Source: Deltaproteobacteria bacterium (GTDB taxonomy: Bacteria; Desulfobacterota; Binatia; DP-6). From it: a stretch of 54,569 nucleotides of DNA. How positions within the stretch are numbered: position 1 is the stretch's first letter; each line of letters begins with the position of its first letter. The notes under the pieces were generated by a model. It did not search any database. It saw nothing but the letters and a program-made list of their open reading frames with translations, and was not told the DNA's origin. The translations under genes were made by a program, and so were the position numbers. The DNA lies in contig VBKF01000127.1 in the NCBI GenBank assembly GCA_005888095.1, positions 1 to 54,569 of the forward strand, given 5' to 3'. Positions 25,104 to 34,092 of this stretch are shown one piece after another.

Positions 25104-26981
25104 TCAGCTGCTCGCAACCCGCTCGGCCGCCGGCTCCGCGACGCGAGCCGGCTCGGGCTGCCGCAGGTAGTCGATCGAGAAGTTGAGCTTCGGGAACCTC
25201 CTCGGCAGGCGCATCAGGTTCCACACGAAGACGCCGACCGCCATGCGGTCGAGCCACGACGACGTCGGCCAGCCGAAGTGGACGTGCACCTCGCGGCCGT
25301 CGAGCTCCTCCTGCAGGAGCTCGAGGATCGCCTGGATGCTCCGGTAGAGGCTGCCGCCGGCGATCGGGAAGCGATAGTGGTTCGGCGCCACCCGGTCGGG
25401 CATCGTCCGCCGGGGCGAGAAGAACGTGATGTACACGGAGCCGGGGCTGGTCTCCGTGGCCTCGACCTCGCCCGGACGCCGGAAGTAGACGTGCAGCGGG
25501 CCATCCACCTCGCCGAGCGCGAGCAGCATCTCCATCGGATAGTCGCTCCGCCGCACCTGCGCGACCTCCGGCCCGTAGCGGCGCGAGAAGGGGATGCCCG
25601 CGGCGAGGAGGACCGTCACCACGGCGGCCCAGAGCCCGGTGCCGTAGGGCTTGTGCAGCGCGAGGTAGATGAAGCAGGCCACCAGGATCAGCTCGAGGAG
25701 GAGCGTGCCCGTGCGCGAGGTGTGGTACTCGCGGATCTCCTTGGTGCCCTGGAAGTAGCGGTAGATGAGCAGGCAGCCGACGTTGATGCAGAAGCTCGCC
25801 AGCAGGCCGACCGCGTACATCTCGGCGAGGATCGCCTGCGACCCCTCGGTCACGAAGATGATGCTCGTGTACATGAGGCCGTTGAGCACGTGGATGCGGT
25901 AGAGCGACTCGCGGCGGTTGGTGGCCATGAGCCAGTCGAACCGGTAGCGGTGCGCGACCCGCTCGAGGAGCTCGCTCGACGCCACGTACGCCGTGTTGAC
26001 TGCCATGATCAGGATGACGCTGCCGAAGAGGCCGACCACGACGCCGAAGGGGACGTTGCCCACCACCGTCGCCCAGTAGGTGATCAGGTCCCCCTCGTGC
26101 TGCGCGAGGTCGATCGGCGCGGCGAGCGCCAGCGCCGAGACCACCGGGGTGACGATGCCGACGGTGAGCGCGAGGAACCAGTACGCCTTGGCGATGTCCC
26201 GCCAGCTCTCCACCAGGCCGGCGGTCTGGATGACCGATTCGATGCCGGAGTAGGCGAGCACGCAGCTCGCCACGCCGATCGTGATGACCGACACGGCATG
26301 CGCCAGGGTGTGATGGTGCAGCGCCTGATAGACCTCCACGCCGCTCTGCCACATCCTCGCCGGCGACGACGGCTCCATGTTCAGGACGCCGAGCGCGATG
26401 AGGTTCACGAAGACGAAGGCCGCGGCCACGAAGATGCCGAACGTGACGCGCGCGTTCTCGCGGATGCCGATGATGTTGAGCCCGGCGATGGCCCAGATGA
26501 TGCCCAGCACGAGGAGCCGCTCGGCGCCCGGCCCCAGCTCGACGAACGCCGTGCCGTTGATGACCGCGCTCACCGTCGAGATGCACGCGGTCAGGATGTA
26601 GTCGACCATGATCGACGCGACGGCGACGAAGGACGCGACCGGCCCGAGGACGAAGTAGGAGAACGAGTACACGCCGCCGCCGCGCAGGCCGTGCAGCTCG
26701 AGGATCTCCGAGATCTCGACCATGCGCGTGGAGAGCACGCGCATGAGGAGCGAGGTGAAGGCGATGAAGAAGATCGCCGTCATCCCGATGAAGCGGTGCG
26801 CCTCGGCCGGGGCGTAGAAGACCGAGGTGAGCTCGTCCATCAAGGTGATGACGCCGATCGAGAGCCACGTGAGGTACCACTTGCCGCCCTTGGCGAAGCC
26901 GAGGAGCTGCGGCCGCATCAGGATCACCGCGAACACGGCGAGCAGGAGGACGTTCAGCCAGAAGAGCACCAGGAAGGTCAT
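25104..26981 (-). CDS. APC-superfamily amino-acid permease with soluble C-terminal domain
   Basis: 625 residues. About twelve membrane segments fill residues 1-490 (e.g. GVYSFSYFVLGPVASFVAVA and SCVLAYSGIESVIQTAG, the latter with the helix-6 unwound region of APC transporters). The last 125 residues are soluble, with VYITFFSPRRTMPDRVAPNH and VHVHFGWPTSSWLDRM, and could be a regulatory domain. It probably imports amino acids or similar solutes. The start overlaps the radA stop by four bases (ATGA), an unusual pairing of a transporter with a recombination gene. Confidence 0.85.
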   Translation of the reverse strand: MTFLVLFWLNVLLLAVFAVILMRPQLLGFAKGGKWYLTWLSIGVITLMDELTSVFYAPAEAHRFIGMTAIFFIAFTSLLMRVLSTRMVEISEILELHGLRGGGVYSFSYFVLGPVASFVAVASIMVDYILTACISTVSAVINGTAFVELGPGAERLLVLGIIWAIAGLNIIGIRENARVTFGIFVAAAFVFVNLIALGVLNMEPSSPARMWQSGVEVYQALHHHTLAHAVSVITIGVASCVLAYSGIESVIQTAGLVESWRDIAKAYWFLALTVGIVTPVVSALALAAPIDLAQHEGDLITYWATVVGNVPFGVVVGLFGSVILIMAVNTAYVASSELLERVAHRYRFDWLMATNRRESLYRIHVLNGLMYTSIIFVTEGSQAILAEMYAVGLLASFCINVGCLLIYRYFQGTKEIREYHTSRTGTLLLELILVACFIYLALHKPYGTGLWAAVVTVLLAAGIPFSRRYGPEVAQVRRSDYPMEMLLALGEVDGPLHVYFRRPGEVEATETSPGSVYITFFSPRRTMPDRVAPNHYRFPIAGGSLYRSIQAILELLQEELDGREVHVHFGWPTSSWLDRMAVGVFVWNLMRLPRRFPKLNFSIDYLRQPEPARVAEPAAERVASS

Positions 26982-28357
26982 CGGAGCCCCAGCACGTCGA
27001 AGAGCTGGTCGAGCGACCCGACCCCCTCGGGCGCGACGCCGTCGGGAGCCTCGAGGCCGCGGGCGTTCGTCGCCGGCAGCACGCAGCGGCGGAACCCCTG
27101 CCGCGCCGCCTCGCGCAGCCGCACGTCGGCGCGGCCGACGGCCCGCACCTCGCCCGTGAGGCCGACCTCGCCCCACACGGCCACGTCCTCGCCGACCGCC
27201 CGGCCGCGCGCGCTCGAGGCGACCGCCGCGACGACGGCCAGGTCCGCCGCCGGCTCGGCGACGTGCAGGCCCCCGGCGACATTGAGGAAGACGTCCTGGT
27301 CGTGGAGCGGCATGCCGAGGCGCTTCTCGAGGACCGCGAGGAGAAGCGCCACCCGCCCGCCGTCGAGCCCGATTGCCGTCCGGCGCGGCAGCGCCAGGCC
27401 CGAGCGCGAGACCAGCGCCTGGATCTCGACCAGGACGGGCCGGCTGCCCTCGAGGGTCGCGAGCACGGTGGAGCCCGGGGCGCCGACGGGGCGCTCGGCG
27501 AGGAACGCCGCCGAGGGGTTCGGCACCTCGGCGAGCCCGCGCTCCCCCATCTCGAAGACCGCCACCTCGTTGGTCGACCCGAAGCGGTTCTTCACGGCGC
27601 GCAGCACGCGCAGCGCGTGGCCGGAGTCGCCCTCGAAGTAGAGCACGGTGTCGACCAGGTGCTCGAGCACGCGCGGGCCGGCGAGCGCGCCTTCCTTGGT
27701 CACGTGGCCGATCAGGAAGCAGGCGACGCCGCTCGCCTTGGCATGCGAGACGAGCAGCGCGGCCGACTCGCGCACCTGCCCGACGCTCCCCGGCGCGGAC
27801 GCGAGCGCCGCGGTGTGCAGCGTCTGGATGGAGTCGACCACCACCGCCGCCGGACGCGTCCGCTCGAGCTGCTCGACCACCGCCTCGGCCGCGGTCTCCG
27901 GGAGGACCTGCACGTCGCCCACACCGGCCGCGGTCATCCCGAGCCGCTCCGCGCGCAGCCGCACCTGCTCCGGCGATTCCTCGCCGGCCACGTAGAGGAC
28001 GGGCAGGCCCTGGCGGGCGAGGGCGCCGCACGCCTGGAGCGCGAGCGTCGACTTGCCGATCCCCGGGTCGCCGCCGATCAGCACCACCGAGCCCTGCACG
28101 AGGCCGCCGCCGAGGACGCGGTCGAGCTCGCCGAGTCCCGTCGAGCGGCGCAGCGTCTCGCCGGCCGTGACGGCGGCGAGCGACCGCGGCGCCGCGGACG
28201 CCGGCGCGCCCCGCTCGCTCCGCTTCCGGACGTCGCGCACCGCCTCCTCGACCAGCGCATGCCACGCCCCGCACCCCGGGCATTGCCCGAGCCAGCGTGG
28301 CGCCGCACGACCGCACTGCTGGCAGACGAAGGCGGTCCGCGGCGCCTTGTCAACCAT
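26978..28357 (-). CDS. radA: RadA DNA repair/recombination ATPase
   Basis: 459 residues from ATG 28357 (a TTG seven codons upstream is an alternative). The N-terminal zinc finger has C-x2-C (VCQQCG) and C-x2-C (CPGCG). The Walker A motif is GGDPGIGKST and the RadA-specific KNRFG motif is in RAVKNRFGSTNE. The C-terminal Lon-protease-like domain includes LEKRLGMPLHDQDVFLNVAGG. RadA processes recombination intermediates by branch migration. Its start codon lies inside the BirA-type operator shared with the divergent bio operon. Confidence 0.96.
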   Translation of the reverse strand: MVDKAPRTAFVCQQCGRAAPRWLGQCPGCGAWHALVEEAVRDVRKRSERGAPASAAPRSLAAVTAGETLRRSTGLGELDRVLGGGLVQGSVVLIGGDPGIGKSTLALQACGALARQGLPVLYVAGEESPEQVRLRAERLGMTAAGVGDVQVLPETAAEAVVEQLERTRPAAVVVDSIQTLHTAALASAPGSVGQVRESAALLVSHAKASGVACFLIGHVTKEGALAGPRVLEHLVDTVLYFEGDSGHALRVLRAVKNRFGSTNEVAVFEMGERGLAEVPNPSAAFLAERPVGAPGSTVLATLEGSRPVLVEIQALVSRSGLALPRRTAIGLDGGRVALLLAVLEKRLGMPLHDQDVFLNVAGGLHVAEPAADLAVVAAVASSARGRAVGEDVAVWGEVGLTGEVRAVGRADVRLREAARQGFRRCVLPATNARGLEAPDGVAPEGVGSLDQLFDVLGLR

Positions 28358-28380
28358 TCCGGGAGCCTCGGTTGACAAGG
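28345..28380. promoter_or_regulatory. BirA-type biotin operator between radA and bioF
   Basis: A perfect 11-bp inverted repeat: CCTTGTCAACC (28345-28355), 14-base spacer, GGTTGACAAGG (28370-28380). The core TTGTCAACC-N14-GGTTGACAA fits the published bacterial BirA box (TTGTMAACC, 14-16 bases, GGTTKACAA). The right half contains TTGACA, which could serve as the -35 of the bio operon; the best -10 at the right distance (CATGAC, 28395-28400) is weak. The repressor form of biotin ligase, BirA with biotinyl-AMP, would bind here and shut off bioFAD when biotin is plentiful. birA itself is not in the window. Confidence 0.88.
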
Positions 28381-28406
28381 CACCACCCGGGCGCCATGAC
28401 GGCCGC

Positions 28407-29597
28407 GTGCCGCCGGCCGCCCGCCCGCTCGAGGCCGTGCTCGCCCGCGACCTGGCGGGCCTCGACGCCGCCGCGCTCCGCCGTCATCTCTGCCCGATCG
28501 AGTCCGCGTCGGACGCCGAGGTCGTGATCGACGGGCGCCCCTACCTCCTGCTCTCCTCCAACAACTACCTCGGCCTCGCGACCCATCCCGCCGTACGGGC
28601 CGCGGCACGGCAGGCGATCGAGCGCTACGGCTGCGGGGCGGGCGCCTCGCGGCTCATCTCGGGCCATCTCGACCTGCACGCCGCCGTCGAGACGAAGCTC
28701 GCCGCCTTCAAGGGCACGGAGGCCGCGCTCCTCTTCCCCTCGGGGTACCAGGCGAACGTCGGCACGATCACGGCGCTGGTCGGCCGGGGCGACCACGTCT
28801 ACAGCGATGCCCTCAACCACGCGAGCATCATCGACGGGTGCCGGCTCTCGCGGGCCAGCGTCCACGTCTATCCCCACCGCAACGTCCGCGCTCTCGAAGC
28901 CGAGCTGGCCGCTACCCCCTCGGGCGGGCGGCGTCTCATCGTGACCGATTCGGTCTTCTCCATGGACGGCGACCGCGCACCGCTCGCGGCACTGGCCGCG
29001 CTTGCCGAGCAATATCACAGCTGGCTCATGATAGACGAGGCCCACGCGACCGGCGTGGTCGGGCCGTGCGGCGCCGGCCTCGCGGCGGCCGACGGGGTCG
29101 GCGCTCGCATCGACGTCCACCTCGGCACGCTCGGCAAGGCGCTCGGCAGCGCTGGGGCCTACGTCGCCGGCTCGCGCGCGCTCGTCGACTGGCTCGTCAA
29201 CCGCGCGCGGAGCTTCATCTACACGACGGGTCTCGCGCCCGCGGCGGTGGCCGCTGCCGCCGCGGCGCTCGACGTCGTCGCCGCCGAGCCGGAGCGCCGG
29301 GAGGCGCTCGCCCGCAATGCCGCCCGCCTGCGTGACGGGCTCCGCGCGCTCGGCTTCGAGGCGGGCGGCGACACCCACATCATCCCGGTGCTCGTCGGCG
29401 ACAACCGCGCGACGCTCCGCCTCGCCGAGGCGCTGCGGGCGCGCGGCCTGCTCGCGCAGGCCATCCGCCCGCCGACCGTGCCGGAAGGGACCGCCCGGCT
29501 GCGCGTGACGCCGATGGCGACGCACACCCGAGCCCAGCTCGAGCGCGGGCTCGCGGCCTTCGCCGAGGCCGGGCGGGCGACCGGAGCGCTCGCGTGA
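28407..29597 (+). CDS. bioF: 8-amino-7-oxononanoate synthase
   Basis: 396 residues of the alpha-oxoamine synthase family. Motifs: SSNNYLGLATHPAV, YGCGAGASRLISGHLDLH, HASIIDGCRLS, MIDEAHATGVVG, and the PLP lysine in HLGTLGKALGSAGAYVAGS. It condenses pimeloyl-ACP (or -CoA) with alanine in the first ring-building step of biotin synthesis. The GTG at 28407 is the only fitting start; an ATG at 28396 is out of frame. If the TTGACA of the operator is the -35, the transcript would begin at or very near this GTG. The stop overlaps the bioA start. Confidence 0.94.
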   Translation: MPPAARPLEAVLARDLAGLDAAALRRHLCPIESASDAEVVIDGRPYLLLSSNNYLGLATHPAVRAAARQAIERYGCGAGASRLISGHLDLHAAVETKLAAFKGTEAALLFPSGYQANVGTITALVGRGDHVYSDALNHASIIDGCRLSRASVHVYPHRNVRALEAELAATPSGGRRLIVTDSVFSMDGDRAPLAALAALAEQYHSWLMIDEAHATGVVGPCGAGLAAADGVGARIDVHLGTLGKALGSAGAYVAGSRALVDWLVNRARSFIYTTGLAPAAVAAAAAALDVVAAEPERREALARNAARLRDGLRALGFEAGGDTHIIPVLVGDNRATLRLAEALRARGLLAQAIRPPTVPEGTARLRVTPMATHTRAQLERGLAAFAEAGRATGALA

Positions 29598-30949
29598 CGG
29601 ATCCCCTCACGCTCGCCGCCTGGGACCATCGCCACCTCTGGCATCCGTTCACGCAGATGGCCGACTGGCTCGCCGAGGACCCCCTCATCATCGTCGAGGC
29701 GGAGGGCTCGACGCTCGTCGACGCCGAGGGGCGACGCTACCTGGACGGCGTGTCGTCGCTCTGGTGCAACATCCACGGGCACCGGCATCGCGCGCTCGAC
29801 GCGGCGCTCACGGCGCAGCTCGGGCGCGTCGCCCACTCGACGCTCCTCGGGCTCGCCAGCCCGCCCTCGATCGAGCTCGGGCACGCCCTCGTCCGCGTGG
29901 CGCCCGCCGGGCTCGCGCGGGTCTTCTACTCCGACGCCGGTGCGACGGCGGTCGAGGTCGCGCTCCGCATGGCCCTCCAGTACCAGCAGCTCAGCGGGGC
30001 GACGGGCCGCACCCGCTTCGCGTCGCTCGTCGAGGGCTACCACGGCGACACCCTCGGCGCGGTCGGCGTCGGCTACTCGGAGACCTTCCACCGCTTCGTG
30101 GCGAACGCGGTCGTTCCCGCGGTACGGCTGACACCGCCGCACGTCTTTCGCTGGCGCCGCGGCATGGACGCCGAAGGGGCGCTCGCCGCGGCGCTGGCCG
30201 AGGCGGAGCGGACGCTCGCCGAGCACGGGCCCGAGCTCGCCGCGCTCGTCGTCGAGCCGCTCGTCCAGGGCGCCGCGGGCATGTGGGTCCACCCGTCGGC
30301 CTACCTCGGCGCGCTCCGCGACCTCGCGCGCCGCCATGGAGCGCTCTTCATCGCCGACGAGGTGGCCACGGGCTTCGGACGCACCGGGCGGATGTTCGCC
30401 TGCGAGCACGCCGGCATCACGCCCGACCTGATGTGCCTGGGAAAAGGAATCAGCGGCGGCTACCTGCCGCTGGCGGCGACCCTCGCCACCGAGGACGTGT
30501 TCGAGGCGTTCCTCGCGCCGTACGAGGAGTTCCGCGCCTTCTTCCACGGCCACACCTACACCGGGAACGCGCTCGCCTGCGCGGTCGGGCTTGCAAGTCT
30601 CGGGCTGTTCGAAGAAGAGCGCACTCTCGAGCGCCTCGCGCCGAAGGTCGCGCGTCTCCGGGAGCGGCTCGGCGCCGACGTCGCGCCGCTCCCCCACGTG
30701 GGCGACGTCCGGCAGCAGGGCGTCATGGTCGGGATCGAGCTGGTTCAGGAGCGCGCCTCTCGCGCGCCCTACCCGCCCGCGGCGCGCATCGGCCAGCAGG
30801 TCGTCCGCGCCGCGCGGGCGCGGGGTGTCGTCCTGCGGCCGCTCGGCAGCACGGTCGTCCTCATGCCGCCCCTGGCGATCGCACCCGCCGAGCTCGAGCA
30901 GCTGGTCGACGTGACCCGCGACGCGATCGCCGAGGCGACGGGCGGGTGA
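29594..30949 (+). CDS. bioA: Adenosylmethionine-8-amino-7-oxononanoate aminotransferase
   Basis: 451 residues, PLP-dependent class III aminotransferase. HLWHPFTQMADW at the N-terminus is the BioA substrate-binding signature, followed by DGVSSLWCNIHGHRH, EGYHGDTLGAVGVG, FIADEVATGFGRTG and the PLP lysine in CLGKGISGGYLPLA. It transfers the amino group of SAM to make 7,8-diaminononanoate. The GTG start at 29594 overlaps the bioF stop, and the stop overlaps the bioD start. Confidence 0.97.
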   Translation: MTDPLTLAAWDHRHLWHPFTQMADWLAEDPLIIVEAEGSTLVDAEGRRYLDGVSSLWCNIHGHRHRALDAALTAQLGRVAHSTLLGLASPPSIELGHALVRVAPAGLARVFYSDAGATAVEVALRMALQYQQLSGATGRTRFASLVEGYHGDTLGAVGVGYSETFHRFVANAVVPAVRLTPPHVFRWRRGMDAEGALAAALAEAERTLAEHGPELAALVVEPLVQGAAGMWVHPSAYLGALRDLARRHGALFIADEVATGFGRTGRMFACEHAGITPDLMCLGKGISGGYLPLAATLATEDVFEAFLAPYEEFRAFFHGHTYTGNALACAVGLASLGLFEEERTLERLAPKVARLRERLGADVAPLPHVGDVRQQGVMVGIELVQERASRAPYPPAARIGQQVVRAARARGVVLRPLGSTVVLMPPLAIAPAELEQLVDVTRDAIAEATGG

Positions 30950-31614
30950 GCACGCTCTTCATCACCGGCACGGACACTGGGGTGGGCAAGACGTTCGTTG
31001 CCTGCGCCCTCGCCCACGCGCTTCGTGCCCGCGGCGTGCGCGTCGCCGCGATCAAGCCCATCGAGACGGGCGTAGTGGGAGAGCCCGAGGACGCGCTCCG
31101 GCTCCGCGCCGCGGCGGAGGACCCGGCTCCGCTCGACGACATCTGTCCGTACCGGCTGCGCGCGCCGCTCGCCCCCGCCGTGGCGGCGCGGCTCGAGGGC
31201 GTGGTCATCGACGTCGACCGCCTGGCGGGGCTGATCGTGCAACGGGCGGCAGCCGCCGACGTCCTGCTCGTCGAGGGTGCGGGCGGTCTGCTCGTTCCGA
31301 TCCGCGGCATGACCACGTTCGCGGAGCTGGCCGCGCGCCTCGCGCTGCCCGTGCTCATCGTCGGCGCGAACCGGCTCGGCACGATCAACCACTGCGCGCT
31401 CACGGCGCGCGTCGCGGCCGCGGCCGGCCTCACGGTGCGCGGCTTCGTGCTCTCCGAGCCGACCGCGGTGCGGGACGAGTCGGCGGCGACGAACGCCGAG
31501 ATGATCGCCGCCCTCACGGGCTTCCCCTGCCTCGCCACCTTGCGGCATGGGGAAGCGCCGGACGGCACGCGTCTCTCTCGCGTCGTCGAGGCGGCGGTCG
31601 ACCCGGGAATCTAG
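30946..31614 (+). CDS. bioD: Dethiobiotin synthetase
   Basis: 222 residues. The P-loop is ITGTDTGVGKT (residues 6-16), followed by AAIKPIETGV and VEGAGGLLVP. It closes the ureido ring of dethiobiotin using ATP and CO2. GTG start at 30946 overlapping the bioA stop. Its TAG (31612-31614) overlaps, within the sequence CTAG at 31611-31614, the TAG of the convergent larC gene. bioB and the pimeloyl-chain genes are not in the window. Confidence 0.97.
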   Translation: MSTLFITGTDTGVGKTFVACALAHALRARGVRVAAIKPIETGVVGEPEDALRLRAAAEDPAPLDDICPYRLRAPLAPAVAARLEGVVIDVDRLAGLIVQRAAAADVLLVEGAGGLLVPIRGMTTFAELAARLALPVLIVGANRLGTINHCALTARVAAAAGLTVRGFVLSEPTAVRDESAATNAEMIAALTGFPCLATLRHGEAPDGTRLSRVVEAAVDPGI

Positions 31615-32791
31615 GCGCCGGGTCCCGAGCTGCGCGCCAGCGCGCCGGCCACCGCCGCCTGGTGCACGACCTTCAGCGCGATGCCCCGCTCGCGCGCGAG
31701 CCGCCGGCAGTCGTCGATCTCGGGCGCGATGTTGACCGTCCCGTCGGGAGCGTGCGCGACCTTCACCCGTACCCGCCCGTAGGGCGTGTCGACATCCGGC
31801 TCCAGGTGGTGTAGCGGAGACCGATGGTCGACGTCTCGGCGAAGACGATGGCGGCGAGCCGGTCCCGGTCGGGCGGCGCCGCCAGCACGCGCAGCATCGT
31901 GCCCGGCCGGCTCTTCTTCATGACCACCGGGACGAGGAATGCGTCGCGCGCCCCGGCGGCGAGCAGTCGCTCGAGCACGTGCTCGAAGATGTGAGGGGCG
32001 AGGTCGTCGATGGTGGCCTCGAGGACGACCACCTCGTCCGAGCCCGCCGGCGCGTGCGGCTCGCCGAGGAGGATACGCAGCAGGTTCGGCCGATCCGGCA
32101 GCACGCGGTCGCCGGCGCCGTATCCAACGGCGTCGATGCGCATCGCCGGCGCCGCCTGGCGCTCGGCCAGCGCGGCCACGATGGCGGCGCCCGTCGGCGT
32201 CACGAGCTCCGCCGTGCCGTCCTCGACCCGCACGGGCCGGCCGCGGAGCAGCTCCACCACCGCCGGCGCGGGCACGGGCAGCGGGCCGTGTGCCGTCTCG
32301 ACGCGGCCCCGTCCGAGCGGGAGGGATCCGGCGTAGACCTCGTCGACCCCCAGGTGCACGAAGCCGAGCGCCGCCCCGACCACGTCGACGATCGCATCGA
32401 GGGCGCCGACCTCGTGGAACTCGACGGCGTCGGGCTCCACACCGTGGACGCGCCCTTCGGCCTCGGCGAGCCGGCGGAAGATCGCGAGCGCGGTCTCCTT
32501 GACGTGCGCCGGGAGCGTGCTCGCGCCGAGCAGCGCGCGGATGTCGGCATAGGGGCGATGCGCGTGGGCATGGCCCGCCGCGTCGGGGTGCCGGCCACGG
32601 ACCCGCACGTGGAACTTCGTGGCCGCGATGCCGGAGCGGGAGATCCGCTCCGCCCCCACCTCGACGTCGCGGAGGTCGAGCGTTTCGACCGCTTCCCGGA
32701 CGCGTTCGAGCGGCAGCCCCAGGTGAAGCAGCGCGCCGACCGTCATGTCGCCGCTGATGCCGGAGAACGCATCCAGGAACGCGATCCTCAC
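31611..32791 (-). pseudogene. larC: LarC, nickel-pincer cofactor cyclometallase, frameshifted
   Basis: LarC inserts nickel into the pyridinium-dithiocarboxylate mononucleotide cofactor used by lactate racemase and related enzymes. Frame 1 from GTG 32791 reads RIAFLDAFSGISGDMTVGAL to STIGLRYTTW and then stops at 31763 after an unrelated tail. The true C-terminal domain continues one base back (about 31795-31805): HHLEPDVDTPYGRVRVKVAH, then VNIAPEIDDCRRLARERG, to TAG at 31611-31613. One missing base (C in CTACACCAC) would join them into 393 residues. LarC of Lactobacillus is also made by a frameshift, but no slippery heptamer is visible here. Sequencing error, mutation and recoding all remain possible. 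Confidence 0.88.
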
Positions 32792-32863
32792 GCCGGCACC
32801 CTGATTTTCCGATTGCACCCCCGGCCGACCGGTGCTAGGCATTTCGTTTGCGCGGAGTTCGCC

Positions 32864-33229
32864 ATGCGGCGGCGCGAACTTAACACGTTCCGGAAGCTGC
32901 TTCACGAGCGGCGCCACGAGCTGCTCGCGGAAGCGCTCCGGACGGTCGACGGCATGGGCGAGAACGACGAGCAGTTCCCGGACCCGACCGACCGGGCCTC
33001 GCTCGAGGACAACCGCAACCTGACGCTGCGCATCCGCGACCGCGAGCGGAAGCTCATCTCGAAGATCGACGAGGCGCTCGGGCGCATCGACGACGGCTCC
33101 TACGGGAAGTGCGAAGAGTGCGGGGGGGACATCGGCATCGCGCGCCTGAGGGCGCGGCCCGTCACCACCCTCTGCATCGACTGCAAGTCGCTCCAGGAAG
33201 CGCAGGAGCGTAGACTCCGCACCCCGTGA
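32864..33229 (+). CDS. DksA/TraR-family zinc-finger transcription factor
   Basis: 121 residues. A long coiled coil (about 5-80), with PDPTDRASLEDN at its tip region as in DksA, is followed by a four-cysteine zinc finger: CEECG at about 88-92 and CIDC at about 108-111. DksA-type proteins enter the RNA polymerase secondary channel and act with ppGpp. The stop overlaps the GTG start of galU, so the two are co-expressed. Start ATG 32864; divergent from larC with 72 bases between. Confidence 0.92.
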   Translation: MRRRELNTFRKLLHERRHELLAEALRTVDGMGENDEQFPDPTDRASLEDNRNLTLRIRDRERKLISKIDEALGRIDDGSYGKCEECGGDIGIARLRARPVTTLCIDCKSLQEAQERRLRTP

Positions 33230-34092
33230 CGCCGCGCAAAGCGGTCATCCCGGCTGCAGGGCTCGGCACCCGTTTCCTGCCGGCCACGAAGGCCGTACCG
33301 AAGGAGATGCTGCCGATCGTCGACGTCCCGACGATCCAGTACGTCGTGCAGGAGGCCGTCGACTCGGGGCTCGGCGAGATCGTCCTCGTCACCGGGCGCG
33401 GCAAGAGCGCCATCGAGGACCACTTCGACTTCGCGCCCGAGCTCGAGCGCTTCCTCGAAGAGAAGGGCAAGCGCGACCTCTTACAGCAGGTGCGAGACAT
33501 CGCACGGATGGTTCACGTCGTCTCCGTGCGGCAGCAGGAGCCGCACGGGCTCGGGCACGCGGTGCTGGCCGCGCGGCACGCGGTCGGCAACGAGCCGTTC
33601 GCCGTCCTCCTCGGCGACGACATCATCGACGCCCCCGTGCCCTGCATCCGCCAGCTCCTCGACGTGTACGCCACGCGCGGCCCGGTGATCGCGCTGCGCG
33701 CCGTGCCCGCCGAGCAGACGCCGCTCTACGGCGTGATCGCGGGTAAGCGGGTGGCCGATCGGCTCCACCGCATCGAGTCGCTGGTCGAGAAGCCTCCCGC
33801 CGGCACGGCGCCGACCAACCTCGCGATCGTGCCCGGCCGGTACGTGCTGCCCCCCGAGATCTTCGACATCCTCGCGCGCACCCCGCCGGGCAAGGGGGGC
33901 GAGATCCAGCTGACCGACGGCCTGCAGATCCTCGCCCGCGAGCACACGTTGCACGGCTACGAGGTCGAGGGCGAGCGCTACGACGCCGGCGAGAAGGTCG
34001 GCTTCATCGAGGCGACGGTCGCCTTCGCCCTCAAGCGGCCCGACCTCGGGCCGCGGCTCCGGCCCGTCCTACGCCGGCTCCTCGAGCGCTAG
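33226..34092 (+). CDS. galU: UTP-glucose-1-phosphate uridylyltransferase
   Basis: 288 residues. AVIPAAGLGTRFLPATKAVPKEMLPI is the nucleotide-binding start (G-x-G-T-R and K-E-M). EPHGLGHAVLAAR, LLGDDIID, ESLVEKP and GKGGEIQLTDGLQIL are GalU signatures. It makes UDP-glucose for glycans. The GTG start overlaps the dksA-like stop. Its TAG (34090-34092) lies in the left CTAG of fold-back element copy 2; the protein ends at the usual family length. Confidence 0.97.
   Translation: MTPRKAVIPAAGLGTRFLPATKAVPKEMLPIVDVPTIQYVVQEAVDSGLGEIVLVTGRGKSAIEDHFDFAPELERFLEEKGKRDLLQQVRDIARMVHVVSVRQQEPHGLGHAVLAARHAVGNEPFAVLLGDDIIDAPVPCIRQLLDVYATRGPVIALRAVPAEQTPLYGVIAGKRVADRLHRIESLVEKPPAGTAPTNLAIVPGRYVLPPEIFDILARTPPGKGGEIQLTDGLQILAREHTLHGYEVEGERYDAGEKVGFIEATVAFALKRPDLGPRLRPVLRRLLER

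Noticed and set aside
24804..27641. A 945-codon plus-strand frame antisense to the permease and radA
   Set aside because: Shadow of the real minus-strand genes; highly charged, no domains.
28345..28380. The inverted repeat as a transcription terminator
   Set aside because: It lies between two divergent start codons, has no U tract, and matches the BirA consensus with the right spacing.
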